From positions 992,001 through 1,056,000 of the forward strand of contig NW_025408683.1 of the NCBI RefSeq assembly GCF_020360975.1: a stretch of 64,000 nt of DNA. The letters are read 5' to 3'. The notes under the pieces were generated by a model. It did not search any database. It saw nothing but the letters and a program-made list of their open reading frames with translations, and was not told where the DNA came from. Positions 23,156 through 33,800 of this stretch are shown in pieces. Made by a program: the position numbers and the translations under genes. Source of the DNA: Hirsutella rhossiliensis (lineage: Eukaryota; Ascomycota; Sordariomycetes; Hypocreales; Ophiocordycipitaceae). Every line of letters starts with the position of its first letter. The first letter of the stretch is position 1.

Positions 23156-23251
23156 TGTCGGAAGACGCGGTTGCTAGATATATATTATTTGCAGCGCACC
23201 TATCGGAGCGCGTTCTACTTTTACTTACGTAGCGTAATAGTCTTCGCGATA
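23156..23251 (+). repeat. TRIM copy 1, 3' LTR
   Basis: 96 bp, TGTCGGAAGACGCGG to CTTCGCGATA, preceded by polypurine AAGGGGGTG. Confidence 0.85.
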
Positions 23252-23324
23252 TTAATAGGTCTAAGGGTTATAGCTAAAGGAAAGGCACTTATAGTATAAT
23301 GTATATATAGTAAGTTCCTTATAG

Positions 23325-25067
23325 GCTTTGACCTAAAGCTATAGACCTACTATATAAAGGGGCCTTTTACTTAGTATTTAGCCCTTTAGCCTTTAAATAA
23401 ATTATAAAAATAATAGATCCTACCTTTTAAGTCGGGCCTAGGGTACTTAGCTACCTAAGCTGCCCTAAGATATCGATCCTACTAAAGGTCTTAGCCTTTA
23501 TTATAAAGATATTAAAGATAAGGGTCTTTAAAAGGTTAAGGATATTCTAAGCTACTAGCTTAGTTTAGCTAGTAAGAAGGTTAGTAAATTTAATAGGTAG
23601 CTTTTTAAGGTATAAGGACTACTTATCCTACTACTTTAAAAGCTTCTTTACTATATAAGAGTCCTTTATTATTATAACTATATTACTTTTATTTAAAGTT
23701 AGTAGGGCTAATATAGCTAGTTTCCTTATAGCTTTATTAAGCTTATTATAAAGAGTAATAAGGCTAATAGTAAGCGTTAGTAATCCTTTCTTTAGCCTTA
23801 AGATAAGCTAGAAGTCCTCTTTTATATTCCTCTTTAGCTAAGGCCTTAACCGCTTTCTTTATAGTAACCTTAGCCTATAAGCTAGCTTCGAGGCTTCCTT
23901 AAGTAGCCTTAAGCTACTAAGCGGCCTTAGGCTACTATAGGGGCTATTATAAAGGCTATTAGCGGTTTAAGGTCTTTATAGCTACCTTTTTAAGCCCTTT
24001 TATAAGGGTCTTATAAAAGGGTTTAATTTTTTAGGCTTCCTTAAGGGCTTAGGAGGGCCTACTAAATAAAGCCCTAGGCCCGGTCCTTAAAGAAGGGGTA
24101 CTAGGGCTTAGGCTAGGGCTACTACTACTATAGGTATTAAAGTATAGGTCGGATAAGTATAGGGCTAATAAGGCTATTAAAAGTAGCTTTCTTTTACCCT
24201 TTTACTTACTTAAGAGGCTAGTTTAGCTAGAAGTAGCTAGCTTAAGGCAGGGCTAAGCTAGGCCTAAAAAGGCTAGTCTTAGGCCCGCTAAGCTAGATCG
24301 GGCTAATAGTCTAAGTAAGCTTTAAGCTTATTTTATTAATCTTTTATCTTAATATCCTCTTAGTTTTAGTCTTAGTCTTAAGCTTTAGGCCTTTCTTTTA
24401 AGGTCTTTAGAGGGCGTTAGCCTTTTAAAGCTTCCCTTTAGCGGGCCCTAGCCTTTAAGGTACTTATTTCGGCCCCTAGGTTAAAGGGGGGGGGGGTTAA
24501 AGGGGCCTGCCTTAGGCCTAGGCTAGGGTCCTAGGTCGGGTCTAGGCTAAGTTTTATTAGCAGGGGGTATATACCCTTAGTTAGCGAGGGCGGGGAAAGG
24601 GTTTCTACCTATATAGGGGAAAACCTAGCCTATATCGTAAACTTTAGTAGTATATTACGTACCCGCTATTAGCTACGCGAGGCTATACTTAGGGGGGTAT
24701 AATACGCTATTTATAAGGGTTCTAAGTATATACCTTTTTTATATTTTAGGCTTAGTTTTAAAAAGTTAGGTAAAATAATATAATATTAAGCTTCCTTTCT
24801 AAGGCTATACTTAGGAGGGCGTAGTATATATATACTTTTTTATATTTTAAGCTTAGTTTTAAAAGCTTAGCTAATAAGATATAATATTATTTCTTAATAT
24901 ATATATATAAAGTAAAAGGTTCTAGACTATATAGAGAGGAGGAAATCTTAATTACTTATATTAGTTAGTCGGTATACCTACTTAAAGACGTTCTTAAAGA
25001 GTGTCGATAAAAATACTTAAATTAGATTAATAATAAGACTACTATATTCGAGAATCGGGGCGATCGC
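23325..25067. other. RIP-degraded tract, unclassified, with a local tandem repeat
   Basis: No recognised protein or LTR pair. Contains a 10-G run at about 24487-24496. An imperfect tandem duplication starts GGCTATACTTAGG-GGG (unit 1 at 24681-24802, unit 2 at 24803 to about 24895, each with a TATATTTTA-GCTTAGTTTTAAAA core). The sequence changes to largely RIP-free DNA at about 25070. Confidence 0.5.
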
Positions 25068-25497
25068 TAGAAGAAGGTAGCGACGACAGCTATTAGGCTA
25101 CTATCGACGCTCGTCGTGAGTGAGACGTGGAAGCGGCAATTGGTTGACGATGTGAAGGCCTTTCTCGATCCGGAAACCAGACACTAGTTTGCTAAGCGCA
25201 CTCTTCCTTATCGAAAGTGGTATCTGTTTTACGGTCCGCCAGGGACAGGGAAATCGAGCTTCAGTTTGTCTGTGGCTAGCGAATTCGATCTCGACATCTA
25301 CGTCGTCAATATCTCCAGTATGAATAACTAAAAGCTCAAGGGCCTCTTCGCCAAGCTTCAACATAAGAGCGTTGTTTTATTATAGGACATCGATGCGGCT
25401 TGAGTGCGGCGCTCACCAGATCCTGAGCTTAGCAAGTATCGGCGTTTGGCCAAGGGCGGCACCTCACCACCGCCGGTTAGGCACTTTCACCGCTTGT
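25068..25497 (+). pseudogene. BCS1-like AAA ATPase fragment
   Basis: A frame of about 140 codons reads as the start of a BCS1-family AAA domain. It opens with a segment ending TWKRQLVDDVKAFLDPETRH, then Walker A GPPGTGKSS at 25233-25259. Walker B is VVLL-x-DIDAA at 25371-25400, followed by a VRRSPDPE-like stretch. BCS1 proteins are mitochondrial inner-membrane AAA chaperones (the founding member inserts the Rieske protein into complex III); fungi carry many paralogues. Stops at 25182 (TAG for an expected Trp), 25329 (TAA), 25383 (TAG) and 25401 (TGA) are mostly RIP-compatible. The N-terminal BCS1 domain and everything after the Walker B region are missing, so it is a truncated, mildly mutated relic. 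Confidence 0.75.
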
Positions 25498-26710
25498 AGT
25501 AGGCCGACGTTTGGTGAAGAGGGAAGAGTCTCCAGGCTTGCTGCTTCTGGGCTAGGGAGGACGCTCATAAGGGGGGGAAGAGGTGCCGCTTTGACACTAT
25601 TTCTATTTCTAACTTTACTTTATAATCTTTTAGTAAAGGCGCGACGCGTCTCATGCCGTCACTTGGAGCAGATGGAGAATTGACTGAATTCTACTTTTCG
25701 AGGGTTAGATGTTTGTACAGGGCGCTGTGGTATGTGTGAACGTTGCACGCGAGATTACCATTCAGCCGCGTAATCTTCCTCTCCGCCTAACGATTATTAT
25801 TCTCATTACTTCTCCCAGTGCACCGACAGTGACACATTCCGGGCCCGTTTTCCTGTAATCTCATTGTACGGCTCCATTAGGGATACAGACGTGCGGGCCG
25901 CGTGGCTACACGTCCCATCCAGATAAGCATAGTATTAACGGCATAGGGGCTTGCACTTACGTTAAAAACATTAGGTTCAAGCCTTTTACCAGGTCCGCAC
26001 TTTTTAGACTGTTGCTTTCCGGCGTGATGGCCCGCGGACCCGTGGATTCGGGAAAGACTGGTAGCAAACTCATCAACCAGGAGAACGCGCGCGGATCCGA
26101 GTCCCACGAAGAGAGTGGCCACGGAAATCAAGGCTTTCATTTTGGGAGCGCTAGATCTGGGAGAAGATGGGAGAAATTGAGGAAGAAGCGAAAGATGGGT
26201 AGAGTTGGGTTAAGGCTCTGCGCGACTCACGACGATGTGGTTGATGGATAGCGAGCGTGTCCGCGTGGTGGAACTGGAGCTTATATATACTTTGGTAAAA
26301 GGAGATGGTTTAGTAGGTAAAACAGACATAAAGACAGCTTTCAGCTACATGGAGCTGATATGCATTCCAGCTCGAGTCAGAGCTAGAGAAGCTTGCTATG
26401 TGCAGGTCTATGTTTCATTTACTACTTAGAATGGAGCTGAGTCAAAATTGATTCACCCTATTCTAGTGAACCCTTATTACGCTAGTCACTGATATCACGG
26501 GGCAGAGCCAAGGTGCCAGGGAAGATTATTATTTGTACTACGCCCGGAGGGATCCCCCTATAGGGCCACAACGCTACGTGATCTACGGTTTCAGTACAAC
26601 CTTCCCTTATTTTCGTACTTTGTTGGCATGCAATTGTTAAGAAAGTAGCGTAATTTCCCACCAATTTCCCTAACAACTGCACGTTCATCATACAGCCGCG
26701 CTTAGCGGCC
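25498..26710. other. RIP-free island, no convincing gene
   Basis: Normal dinucleotide composition with CpA and TpG present. Short open frames exist on both strands (for example 26012-26251 plus and 26140-25877 minus) but overlap each other and show no recognisable domain. A TA-rich pocket (about 25600-25640) may be the edge of a small insertion. The part from about 26480 to 26710 could be the 5' untranslated leader of the frame starting at 26711. Confidence 0.4.
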
Positions 26711-27319
26711 ATGGCATCTGCCACGAGCTCTCATGCCAGCTCAGATCCCTTTGATCTGGGTGTCCATACCCCGCCTAACGCTCGATTAGCCCCTGCATCT
26801 CAGCTTCGACACAGCTCCCCCATTGCGAACCGTCCCATTGGTCTCACCTCCGCGTTCCGGCGACCGGCGGTGACGCCGCCCTCGCCCCTTAACAGACTCT
26901 CTAATACCGCCGCTACGGAAGGAGCGCAGCGTGAGTCCGCCTCGAACCGGCCCGGCTCCGCCGAGTCCGCCAACCTCTTCCCGGTCTCTATCGTTGAAGC
27001 TGCGAACAAGCTCGCCGTTGAGCAAAAGAATGCCTACAACGCCAAAATGACAGTGTTCCGAGCCTTTTGTGAATCGTTCGAACAGACCGCGCTAGGGTAT
27101 CGTCGATGTCGGCGCCATTCGTGGACAGTACGGTGCCCTGAGAACCACCCTCGATGTCGTCTAGCATTCGAAGATGCAACAGGTCTTGGGCCTTGGCTGC
27201 TGATTGGACATTATCTCGAGATAATATTGGGCATTGGCACAAGGTGTCGCCTTGGTCGTGGGGTATACATTGAGGTACTGTTGAGGAGGGCGGGCATAAG
27301 AGGCCACAGTCATGCCTAG
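26711..27319 (+). CDS. Hypothetical protein start, probably a disrupted gene
   Basis: ATG at 26711 in a good context (GGCC-ATG-GC). The first ~128 residues look like real protein: a Ser/Pro/Ala/Arg-rich disordered N-terminus, then a helical-looking segment (SIVEAANKLAVEQKN, then AKMTVFRAFCESFEQ at 27047-27091). From about 27090 the frame becomes Arg/Cys-rich and implausible, while the +1 frame reads DVGAIRGQYGALRTTLDVV (27105-27161) before a TAG. This suggests a frameshift or an unrecognised intron. It ends as the RIP-degraded flank begins. I do not recognise the family; a transposon Gag/ORF1-type protein is possible. The opposite-strand frame at 27359-26988 is judged a shadow. Confidence 0.4.
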   Translation: MASATSSHASSDPFDLGVHTPPNARLAPASQLRHSSPIANRPIGLTSAFRRPAVTPPSPLNRLSNTAATEGAQRESASNRPGSAESANLFPVSIVEAANKLAVEQKNAYNAKMTVFRAFCESFEQTALGYRRCRRHSWTVRCPENHPRCRLAFEDATGLGPWLLIGHYLEIILGIGTRCRLGRGVYIEVLLRRAGIRGHSHA

Positions 27320-27628
27320 TAGACCTAATAGTCGTATATAAGGGAGCCTGCCTATGCAATATAACTCCCCTAGCTTAAGGATATAATATAGGCCTAATAT
27401 AGGTATAGGAATATCTTAATACCCTCTTTTAGCTAGCTATTTATAGTTACTATACCTATATAAGCCCTACCCTTAGTATATATTACTAAATTTACCTTTC
27501 TATACCCCTATTTTTCTTACTATACTCTTATGCCTCTACTAAAGAGTTATAAGCCCGGTCTATATAACTAATATAAGAAGGAAGGATATCGCTATAGCTC
27601 TCTAAATTACTTACCTATATATATACTT
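27320..27628. other. RIP-degraded spacer
   Basis: TA-rich sequence without recognisable feature between the RIP-free island and the next LTR-like block. Confidence 0.4.
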
Positions 27629-28023
27629 TGACGGGGGCATCTATACCCTAAGGAACACATAGCCCGCGCAGCAGAGTCTTTGGCAGGGTCCTTGGCAGGG
27701 TCCTTGGCAGGATCCTTGGCAGAGTCTCTGGCTAGCCCTCTTCTTAATTAGAGGATCCCTTGGCCCCTGTTCGTCTAGGGAAGAAGGAGGGAAAATTCGG
27801 TGTATAAAAGAGGTCTCTTTTCCTCCTTAGCTAGCAGACAGTATCAGCATCATCTTCTTCTATATCTTTTCTCCGCTAATATACCTTTTTAGCCCTCTTT
27901 GCCTTTGCCTTACCCTGCTTAGTGCTTTCTCTTTTCCTTCGTTCCCCTTAGACCCCCTCGTCCTTCGGTATCTGACTGCTGCTATTGCCGTTGGCGTGGG
28001 TGTGTCTTTAGGTATATGCCGCA
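27629..28023 (+). repeat. Probable solo LTR, family F
   Basis: About 395 bp of mostly RIP-free sequence embedded in RIP-degraded DNA. It begins TGACGGGGGCATCTATACC and ends GGTATATGCCGCA, an imperfect inverted repeat of the start. It has a promoter-like TGTATAAAAGAGG at about 27801 followed by a pyrimidine-rich leader. The upstream part carries four or more 12-bp tandem units TTGGCAGGGTCC (about 27679-27735). The TSD is not clean (TACTT on the left, TACTA nearby on the right), so the exact ends are uncertain. No internal region or second copy is in the window. Confidence 0.5.
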
Positions 28024-28733
28024 GCTACTATTAAAATACCTAGCCGTATAATATCTAGCTTATATATCCCCTTTCCCCCTTTAGCTAGTTATATAAGGGG
28101 CATTTCCCCCCTTTCCTTTAGCTAGTATTAATTAATTACCTTATCCCTCTTTTATTTATAGTTATAACTAGGTTATCTTTAGCCCGCCGATATTACCTTT
28201 AAAGCTATTTATAAGCTATTAACGCTATTATAACGCTTAAACTATAGTATTAAGGTAAAGAATATAGCTATACTAAGAGGCACTACTAGAAATATATAAA
28301 TTATATATCCCTTAAAAAGGAAATTACTTATTAAGTATAATAGGTCGGCCCTATAAGGGTTAAAGTAGTAGTTATACTACTATTTATTACTATAGGGCAG
28401 CTATTTAATACTACTATATTATATTAATAGTAAGGTAAAAGAAGATAAATTTACTAAGCTACCTAGCTAATTAGTTAATTAACTATACCTATTAATAGTC
28501 GGTTATATAATTATAGCCCGGGCGTATATAGTATAGCCTAGCTTATAATATTAAGCTAGACCCCTTACTTTCCTAAGATATCTTTAAAGGAAGTAAGAAG
28601 GAATAATTATATTATAAGGCTAAGGGAGAGCCTTAATTAAACCTTCTAAGTTAAAGGAGTTAAATTATAGGCCTAGACTTATAAGATTTAAGAATATACT
28701 AACTTAGTATAATAACTAGTACTTATTATAAAG
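28024..28733. other. RIP-degraded tract, unclassified
   Basis: A plus-strand frame with TAA/TAG at likely Gln codons can be followed from about 28200 to 28500, but I could not match it to a family. The right end resembles the interior end of element E. Confidence 0.35.
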
Positions 28734-28765
28734 TAGGTCGAGGTATAAGCTTAGGTACGGTTTAT
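28734..28765 (+). repeat. Family E LTR fragment (first 32 bp)
   Basis: TAGGTCGAGG followed by TATAAGCTTAGGTACGG matches the start of the E LTR at 19771, and is then cut by the Gypsy B LTR at 28766. Gypsy B therefore inserted into an E copy. Confidence 0.5.
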
Positions 28766-28949
28766 TATAAGAGTCTTTAACTCCTATAGGTTATAGGCTT
28801 AGGCTATAGCTAAAGCTATATAGTTATATATAAAGGGCCGGATCTTATATATATATATAGGCTAGCTATATATAAAAAAGCTTTATATAGCTTATTAATA
28901 TTATCTTATAGATAGTACCTATATATATACCTCTACTTACTCTATAATA
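28766..28949 (+). repeat. 5' LTR of Gypsy B copy 3
   Basis: 184 bp, TATAAGAGTC to TCTATAATA, matching the reverse complement of 6925-7110. The left flank is TTTAT. No 3' LTR partner was found before 38926, so a TSD cannot be tested. Confidence 0.8.
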
Positions 28950-30374
28950 GTATAAGCTATTAATTAATAGATCTAATAGATATTTCCTTAAAGGAGTACC
29001 CCGCTACCCCTTAAGCGGATAGGAAGTATTATAGCTATCCTAGAAGTAATTAAAAGCGCGACGGCTAGTAAGAAGAATAAGGTTCTTACTATATTAAGGG
29101 AGCTATTTATAAGACTAGCGTTAACCCTTATAACCTTTATAACGCTAGTTATAGTAGCGGTACTATTAATATAGAAGCTACTTCCTTAGCTAACTTAAGA
29201 TAATAAGCTTAAGTCCTTTTACTTCTTCCCTACCTAGCTATAGATAAAGTTTATAATAAATAAGAAATAGGGCCTAAATAGCTATTATAATATAGCGTAG
29301 TATTTACTCTTTTATATACTACTAGAGCCCTAGATATAGTAGATCTTTAGATTTTAAGATAAAGGCGACCTTAAGGGTAAACGCGACTTATAGGACTTCT
29401 TTTAATACCTTATATATACGTTTAGTAATATATAGGAGTAGGAGAAGGTATAAGATAGGCTATAGACTCTTAGGTAAAGGGATAAGTAGACCTTTAGCGA
29501 ATTCCTCCTTAACTTTAAAAAGACGCTCTTATAGATAGTAGGAACTATAGTATAGTAAGATAGTACGAAGCTTATATAGTTATAAAACTTAATTACGCTA
29601 GCTTTATAAGAGCTAATTATACTTATAATTATACCTATTAACTATAGTAAGTATATAAGCTAGTTAATAAAGGTAATATAAGGCTATAAGTAAACGCTAC
29701 GTTTTTAAAAGCTTAGTAAGCGTATACTATATAATAGTAATATAATTACCGCCCTTTTATAAAGAGAATAGCTAACTATCGATACTAATAAAGATACTTT
29801 AATATCGGCTACTTATATAAACTAAGTTAAATATAATAGGAAGTTATTATTAAATATCCCTTATACTATCTTATACTTTAAGTAGTAAGCGAAGTAAGTA
29901 ATAAGTAAGGAAATTAAGAAAAGGAAGGTTAATAGCCGCTACCTATATTATAGCGCGTTTATATACTTTATATTAAAATAATCTTTCTTTTTAGCTAAGC
30001 GGCCTATAATAGTTTAAGTAGCGAAGATAAAACCGCTCCTTACTTTAAACGATAAAGAGGATTTTATACCCTTAGGCCTAAAGGAAAAAGAGTAGCTTTA
30101 AAGTAAAGATAGGCACTAAAGCTTTAATTACTAATACTAGTAAAGGAAAAAAGGGAATTATCCGCTTATATAAAATAAGAGCTTACTTTAATATAAGTTA
30201 TAATTAATAACTCCTTACCTATCGCTGCTTTTATAAATAAGGGCTATTAGTATTATACTATAGTTAATAAGGCGCTTATATAAGAGATATAAGGATTAAT
30301 AAAAAAGATCGCTTAAAAGTAAGTAAAGGGCGCCTTAAGTATTATAAAAGATATAGAAATTAAAGGTATTATAT
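28950..30374 (+). mobile_element. Gypsy B copy 3, gag region (RIP-degraded)
   Basis: Colinear with the reverse complement of 5500-6924. Continues at 36650 once the Copia insertion and one TSD copy are removed. Frames contain frequent TAA/TAG. A Cys/Tyr-rich stretch at about 29940-29990 may be a mutated zinc knuckle, but I would not insist on it. Confidence 0.75.
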
Positions 30375-30850
30375 TCTCGCGAAGAGAGATATAAGAAGTA
30401 TATAAAAATACACGAAGGTAAAATTAAAAGTAAGGGGTCGGATAGGCAAGGCAGAGAGATTTAATTCTTACGGGAGCAGCAATTATAGTAGGGGAGTAAT
30501 TATTATATTGCCTTAATTATCCTTCTTTCCTCTATCTAACGCCCCTCTTTATATCTATTTAGCATCTTAATTAATAAAGAAGATCCTACTTAAAGAAGCT
30601 ACTAATATCCTTTCTACTACCGAGCTTTTTGCCGGGTTTTCCCCTCTTTTCTAGCCGTTGCCGGCATATCCGTCTTATCTCTCGCTACCTCTATTAAAAG
30701 CTATCGCTACTTTTACTTCCCCTCTTACCCCTACCCTCCTCTCTATACCTCCTTTTAGCTCCTTCCTTAAAACCTATTTTTTAACTTCCTAGGTCCCTTA
30801 TACTAAGGGATATCTCCGAGAACTACGAAATTAGGCTACGCTTCGCGACA
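30375..30850 (-). repeat. Copia copy A, 3' LTR
   Basis: 476 bp. The minus-strand start is TGTCGCGAAGCG at 30850, with canonical TG intact, preceded by polypurine AAGGGGGTG (30859-30851). Confidence 0.88.
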
Positions 30851-33800
30851 CACCCCCTTAGCTATAGCCTGCCCTTATAGAAAGGGTAAAGCTAAATACC
30901 TAGGCCGGTAAGCGTATAGAGGAGGTCTTAGTCTATACTTATCCCCTACTCGAGAAATCCGGGTTTTAGCCCCGGCTCTTTTAGACCTACTTTGGAAAAG
31001 GGGCCTAAGGAGGAAATTAAGTCCTATAAGAAAGGGGGCTTCTCTGGATAAGTCCTTAAAGGGGCCTTTAGGAAGAATAAGTCCTAATTGCTTAGCCCTC
31101 CTCACGATAAGTCCTAATTCCTCTCTTTAGCTATAGACGTCTCCTTCCTCCTACGTGCTATTAGCTCCTCTCGTAGACTCTTAAGGCGGGCTTCTAAGGA
31201 TAACTTCTCTTAAACGTCTTCTAGCCTAATTTACTATAAAAAGACAGCTAGCTTCTACTTTAGTAGGGGCTTCGTAAGACCGTTAGCTTTTATCGATGCC
31301 GTTAGAACCTAACGAACGGAAATAAGTCCCCTTTAGACCTCTTAGCGTAACTAATACTAGTAGATATCGATATACTATAGCTAGGTCGATAGCTTACTAT
31401 TTTCCTCCGTAAGAATTCGTATAGTCTATATATTATCGTATTTTATAGCTAATAGGGACGGAATTTATAGTTATAGAGATATTAGTAGCCGGCTAAGGAA
31501 AATCGCTTCTTTTAACGCTTCTAAAAAAGCTAGTAGCTCTGCCTCCGTACTAGAAGTCGTAATAGTAGCTTACTTCGAAGCTCTCTAAGTAATAGTTCCT
31601 CTAAAAAGGGATATATTATACCCCTATAAGCTCTTTCTATCTAATAAATTATCTGTAAAGGACGAATCGCTCGAATAGAGGAAGATTTCGGCAGCTAATT
31701 TCTTTCGTTTCTACCCTCCTAGGCGTAGACTATATAATCTCGTTAAATAGAAATAAAGGATAGCTCTATCTGCTGCTTCTTAATGCCTAGGGCTAAGATT
31801 CTAGTTATGCTTAGCTAGCCGTAAGACCGTAAAGGAGATATCCGGTCTAGTAGAAATAGCTAAAAAAAGTAGGGAGCCTACCTTCTATTAATATTAGTGT
31901 TTCTCTTGCTCCCTAGCTTAAAAAGACGGATTAGGTAAAAGCTCTTCGTTTAATATAGGCATAGAGGGAAGCTTCTTATCGAGGGAATTAAGGAGGAATT
32001 TATAAGCGACCTTATCGATATAGGCGTCTTAGGTAAGCTAGATAGTCCGTTAGGACCTATTCTAAAGGATTTATATCCTTAAGAACTACTTTAGCTCCTT
32101 AAGCTTAGTTATCTTATACCTTTATTATAGGCCTTATATAGCCTCCCTAGTAGTAGCTTCTTCCTCTTTTAGGTAGGCCTAGATAATATCGTCGACGTAG
32201 AAGAAGACCGTGATTTTACCCTTTTATATTATACACGGTTCCTAAGGGACTTTCTTAAAGCCTAGGGCTTCGAGGGAACCTATTAAATGCTATTACTAAA
32301 GAAGGGGTGATCTTTATAGTCTATATAGAGCTTTCCTAAGCTATAGAACCTTTCCTAGCTATTAGAAGCCTAGTAGAATATATATATAGATAACTTCTTC
32401 TTCTTCCTTAAGTAGGCAGTTAATAAAGGCGTTAACTATATCTATCTATTCGAGCTCGAGGTCGAATTCTACTACTATAGCTATAAGGGTCTAAAAAGAC
32501 ATCCCTATTAAGGTGGTTGCCCTAGTAGGTAGATCCCCTTTTTCCTATTAATTCCTATAGATAACTAGCCGGGCCTTATACTTTTAAAGGAAGCTATATT
32601 TATTAGTCTTATAGATAAAGACCTATTTATAGCTAAGGACCTATTTTCCTCTTACTTTTTCCTTAAGGACCTCTTCGAAAGACCCTATCTCTTCGTATAA
32701 GGCTAGGTAGTCTTTCTAGGCCTAGAAAAACTAGTCTCTAAAAGGGTGTTTTTCTAGCTGCTTTTAGTTTGCTAGTAGGTCCGGGAGGTCTCTTTTATAT
32801 ACCTTCCTTGCTAATAGCTATAGCTTAAAGAGCCGGCCTACTATAAACGCTCCGTAGGAACCGTCTTCTATTAGCGTTAGGTAGAAGTCGGAAAAACGAT
32901 CGAAATAAGGGAAAGGTTAGTCTTCTTTCGTATTAGGCCCTATACCTTCCTTTGCTTCTCGAAGCAGGGATAAAAAGGCAGCCGGGTAATCCTTTAAGAG
33001 AGGTGCCTTTCCTACCCCCTTAAGGGTTAAGATAGGAAGACTAACTAAAAAAGCTGCTTCTAGATCTTCTTCTTACGTAGGAGGAGGCGTAGGTAGGTAA
33101 GCGTATTCTAGCTCTACCGCTTTCCTATAGTCTCCTTCTTCGTCTAGATTATTTAATATAGTAGCTTCCTCTTCGAAGTCGGCGTTATCCTCGACTACTT
33201 TAACGTTAGTTTCTTCTTTTATTTCTTTATCTAGGACCTCTTCTTAAGACTATTAGGAAGGGGGGATTTAAATCTTCTAAATTAGCTAACGTTAATAGAG
33301 TAAGAGGGGCTATTAATCCCTCTTTCCGTCGAAGAAGCTAGATTCGTCGAAAATTATATCCCTAGTCGAAATAACCTTCTATAGAAGAGGAATCTAGATC
33401 TAGAAGATATTCGTAGAATTATAACTAACGAGGTAACTAATAAAGGCTCTCGGATTAAGCTTTCTTTTCTTCTTCCTTTTTAGCTATATATCGGCAGTTA
33501 TTGCGTATGCCTTATAGCTATAGGCACGAAGGTAGGCTAGCGAGGCCCTCTTCTTCGTAAAGAGCTTAAGGGGGGATTTCTAGTCTATTCCTTAGGTAGT
33601 CCCTCTAGGGGTCCGGTTTTAAAGGTAATAGGCGGTCTTAACGACTTCCCTTTAAAGGTCGTATAGAAGCCTTATAGTAAGTCTTATCGTATAGGCCCTT
33701 TCTATTATAGCACCCCTTAATCTTTCTGCCCCTCCGTTCTAGGCCTAGGTATTTAGTGCTAACGGGAGGGGTAGAATGCCCCTTTTTCGAAGCTAATTCG

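Larger units (their letters stand above)
22865..23251 (+). mobile_element. TRIM element, copy 1 (387 bp), largely un-RIPed
   Basis: Terminal-repeat retrotransposon in miniature: 96-bp LTRs at 22865-22960 and 23156-23251, 195-bp interior, and a perfect 5-bp TSD TTAAT (22860-22864 and 23252-23256). LTR ends are TGTCGG (TATCGG in the left copy) and CGCGATA. The interior begins with the same leader as the Copia family (GTTATAAGCCTAGGAGG) and ends with the same polypurine tract (AAGGGGGTG). It has no coding capacity. A second, mutated copy with its own TSD is at 45533-45917. Mobilisation in trans by the Copia family is the natural inference. Confidence 0.88.
22661..23324 (+). repeat. 135-bp tandem duplication, second copy split by the TRIM
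   Basis: Unit 1 is 22661-22795. Unit 2 is 22796-22864 plus 23257-23324, interrupted by the TRIM and its TSD. The two units differ at few positions. The duplication predates the TRIM insertion. Confidence 0.75.

Noticed and set aside
25372..25683. 103-codon plus-strand open frame in the AAA relic
   Set aside because: It is in another frame than the recognisable AAA domain and has no homology of its own.
25877..26251. Overlapping open frames on both strands in the RIP-free island
   Set aside because: Two mutually antisense short frames without motifs; neither can be preferred.
26988..27359. 123-codon minus-strand open frame
   Set aside because: Antisense to the better-supported plus-strand frame starting at 26711, and runs into the RIP-degraded flank; no recognisable motif.
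27679..27735. CRISPR-like array
   Set aside because: Four 12-bp head-to-tail units without spacers; a simple tandem repeat in an LTR-like promoter of a eukaryotic genome.
30875..31105. 76-codon minus-strand open frame
   Set aside because: Sits at the 3' end of Copia copy A between RNase H and the 3' LTR; the matching sequence in other copies is not open and no motif is present.
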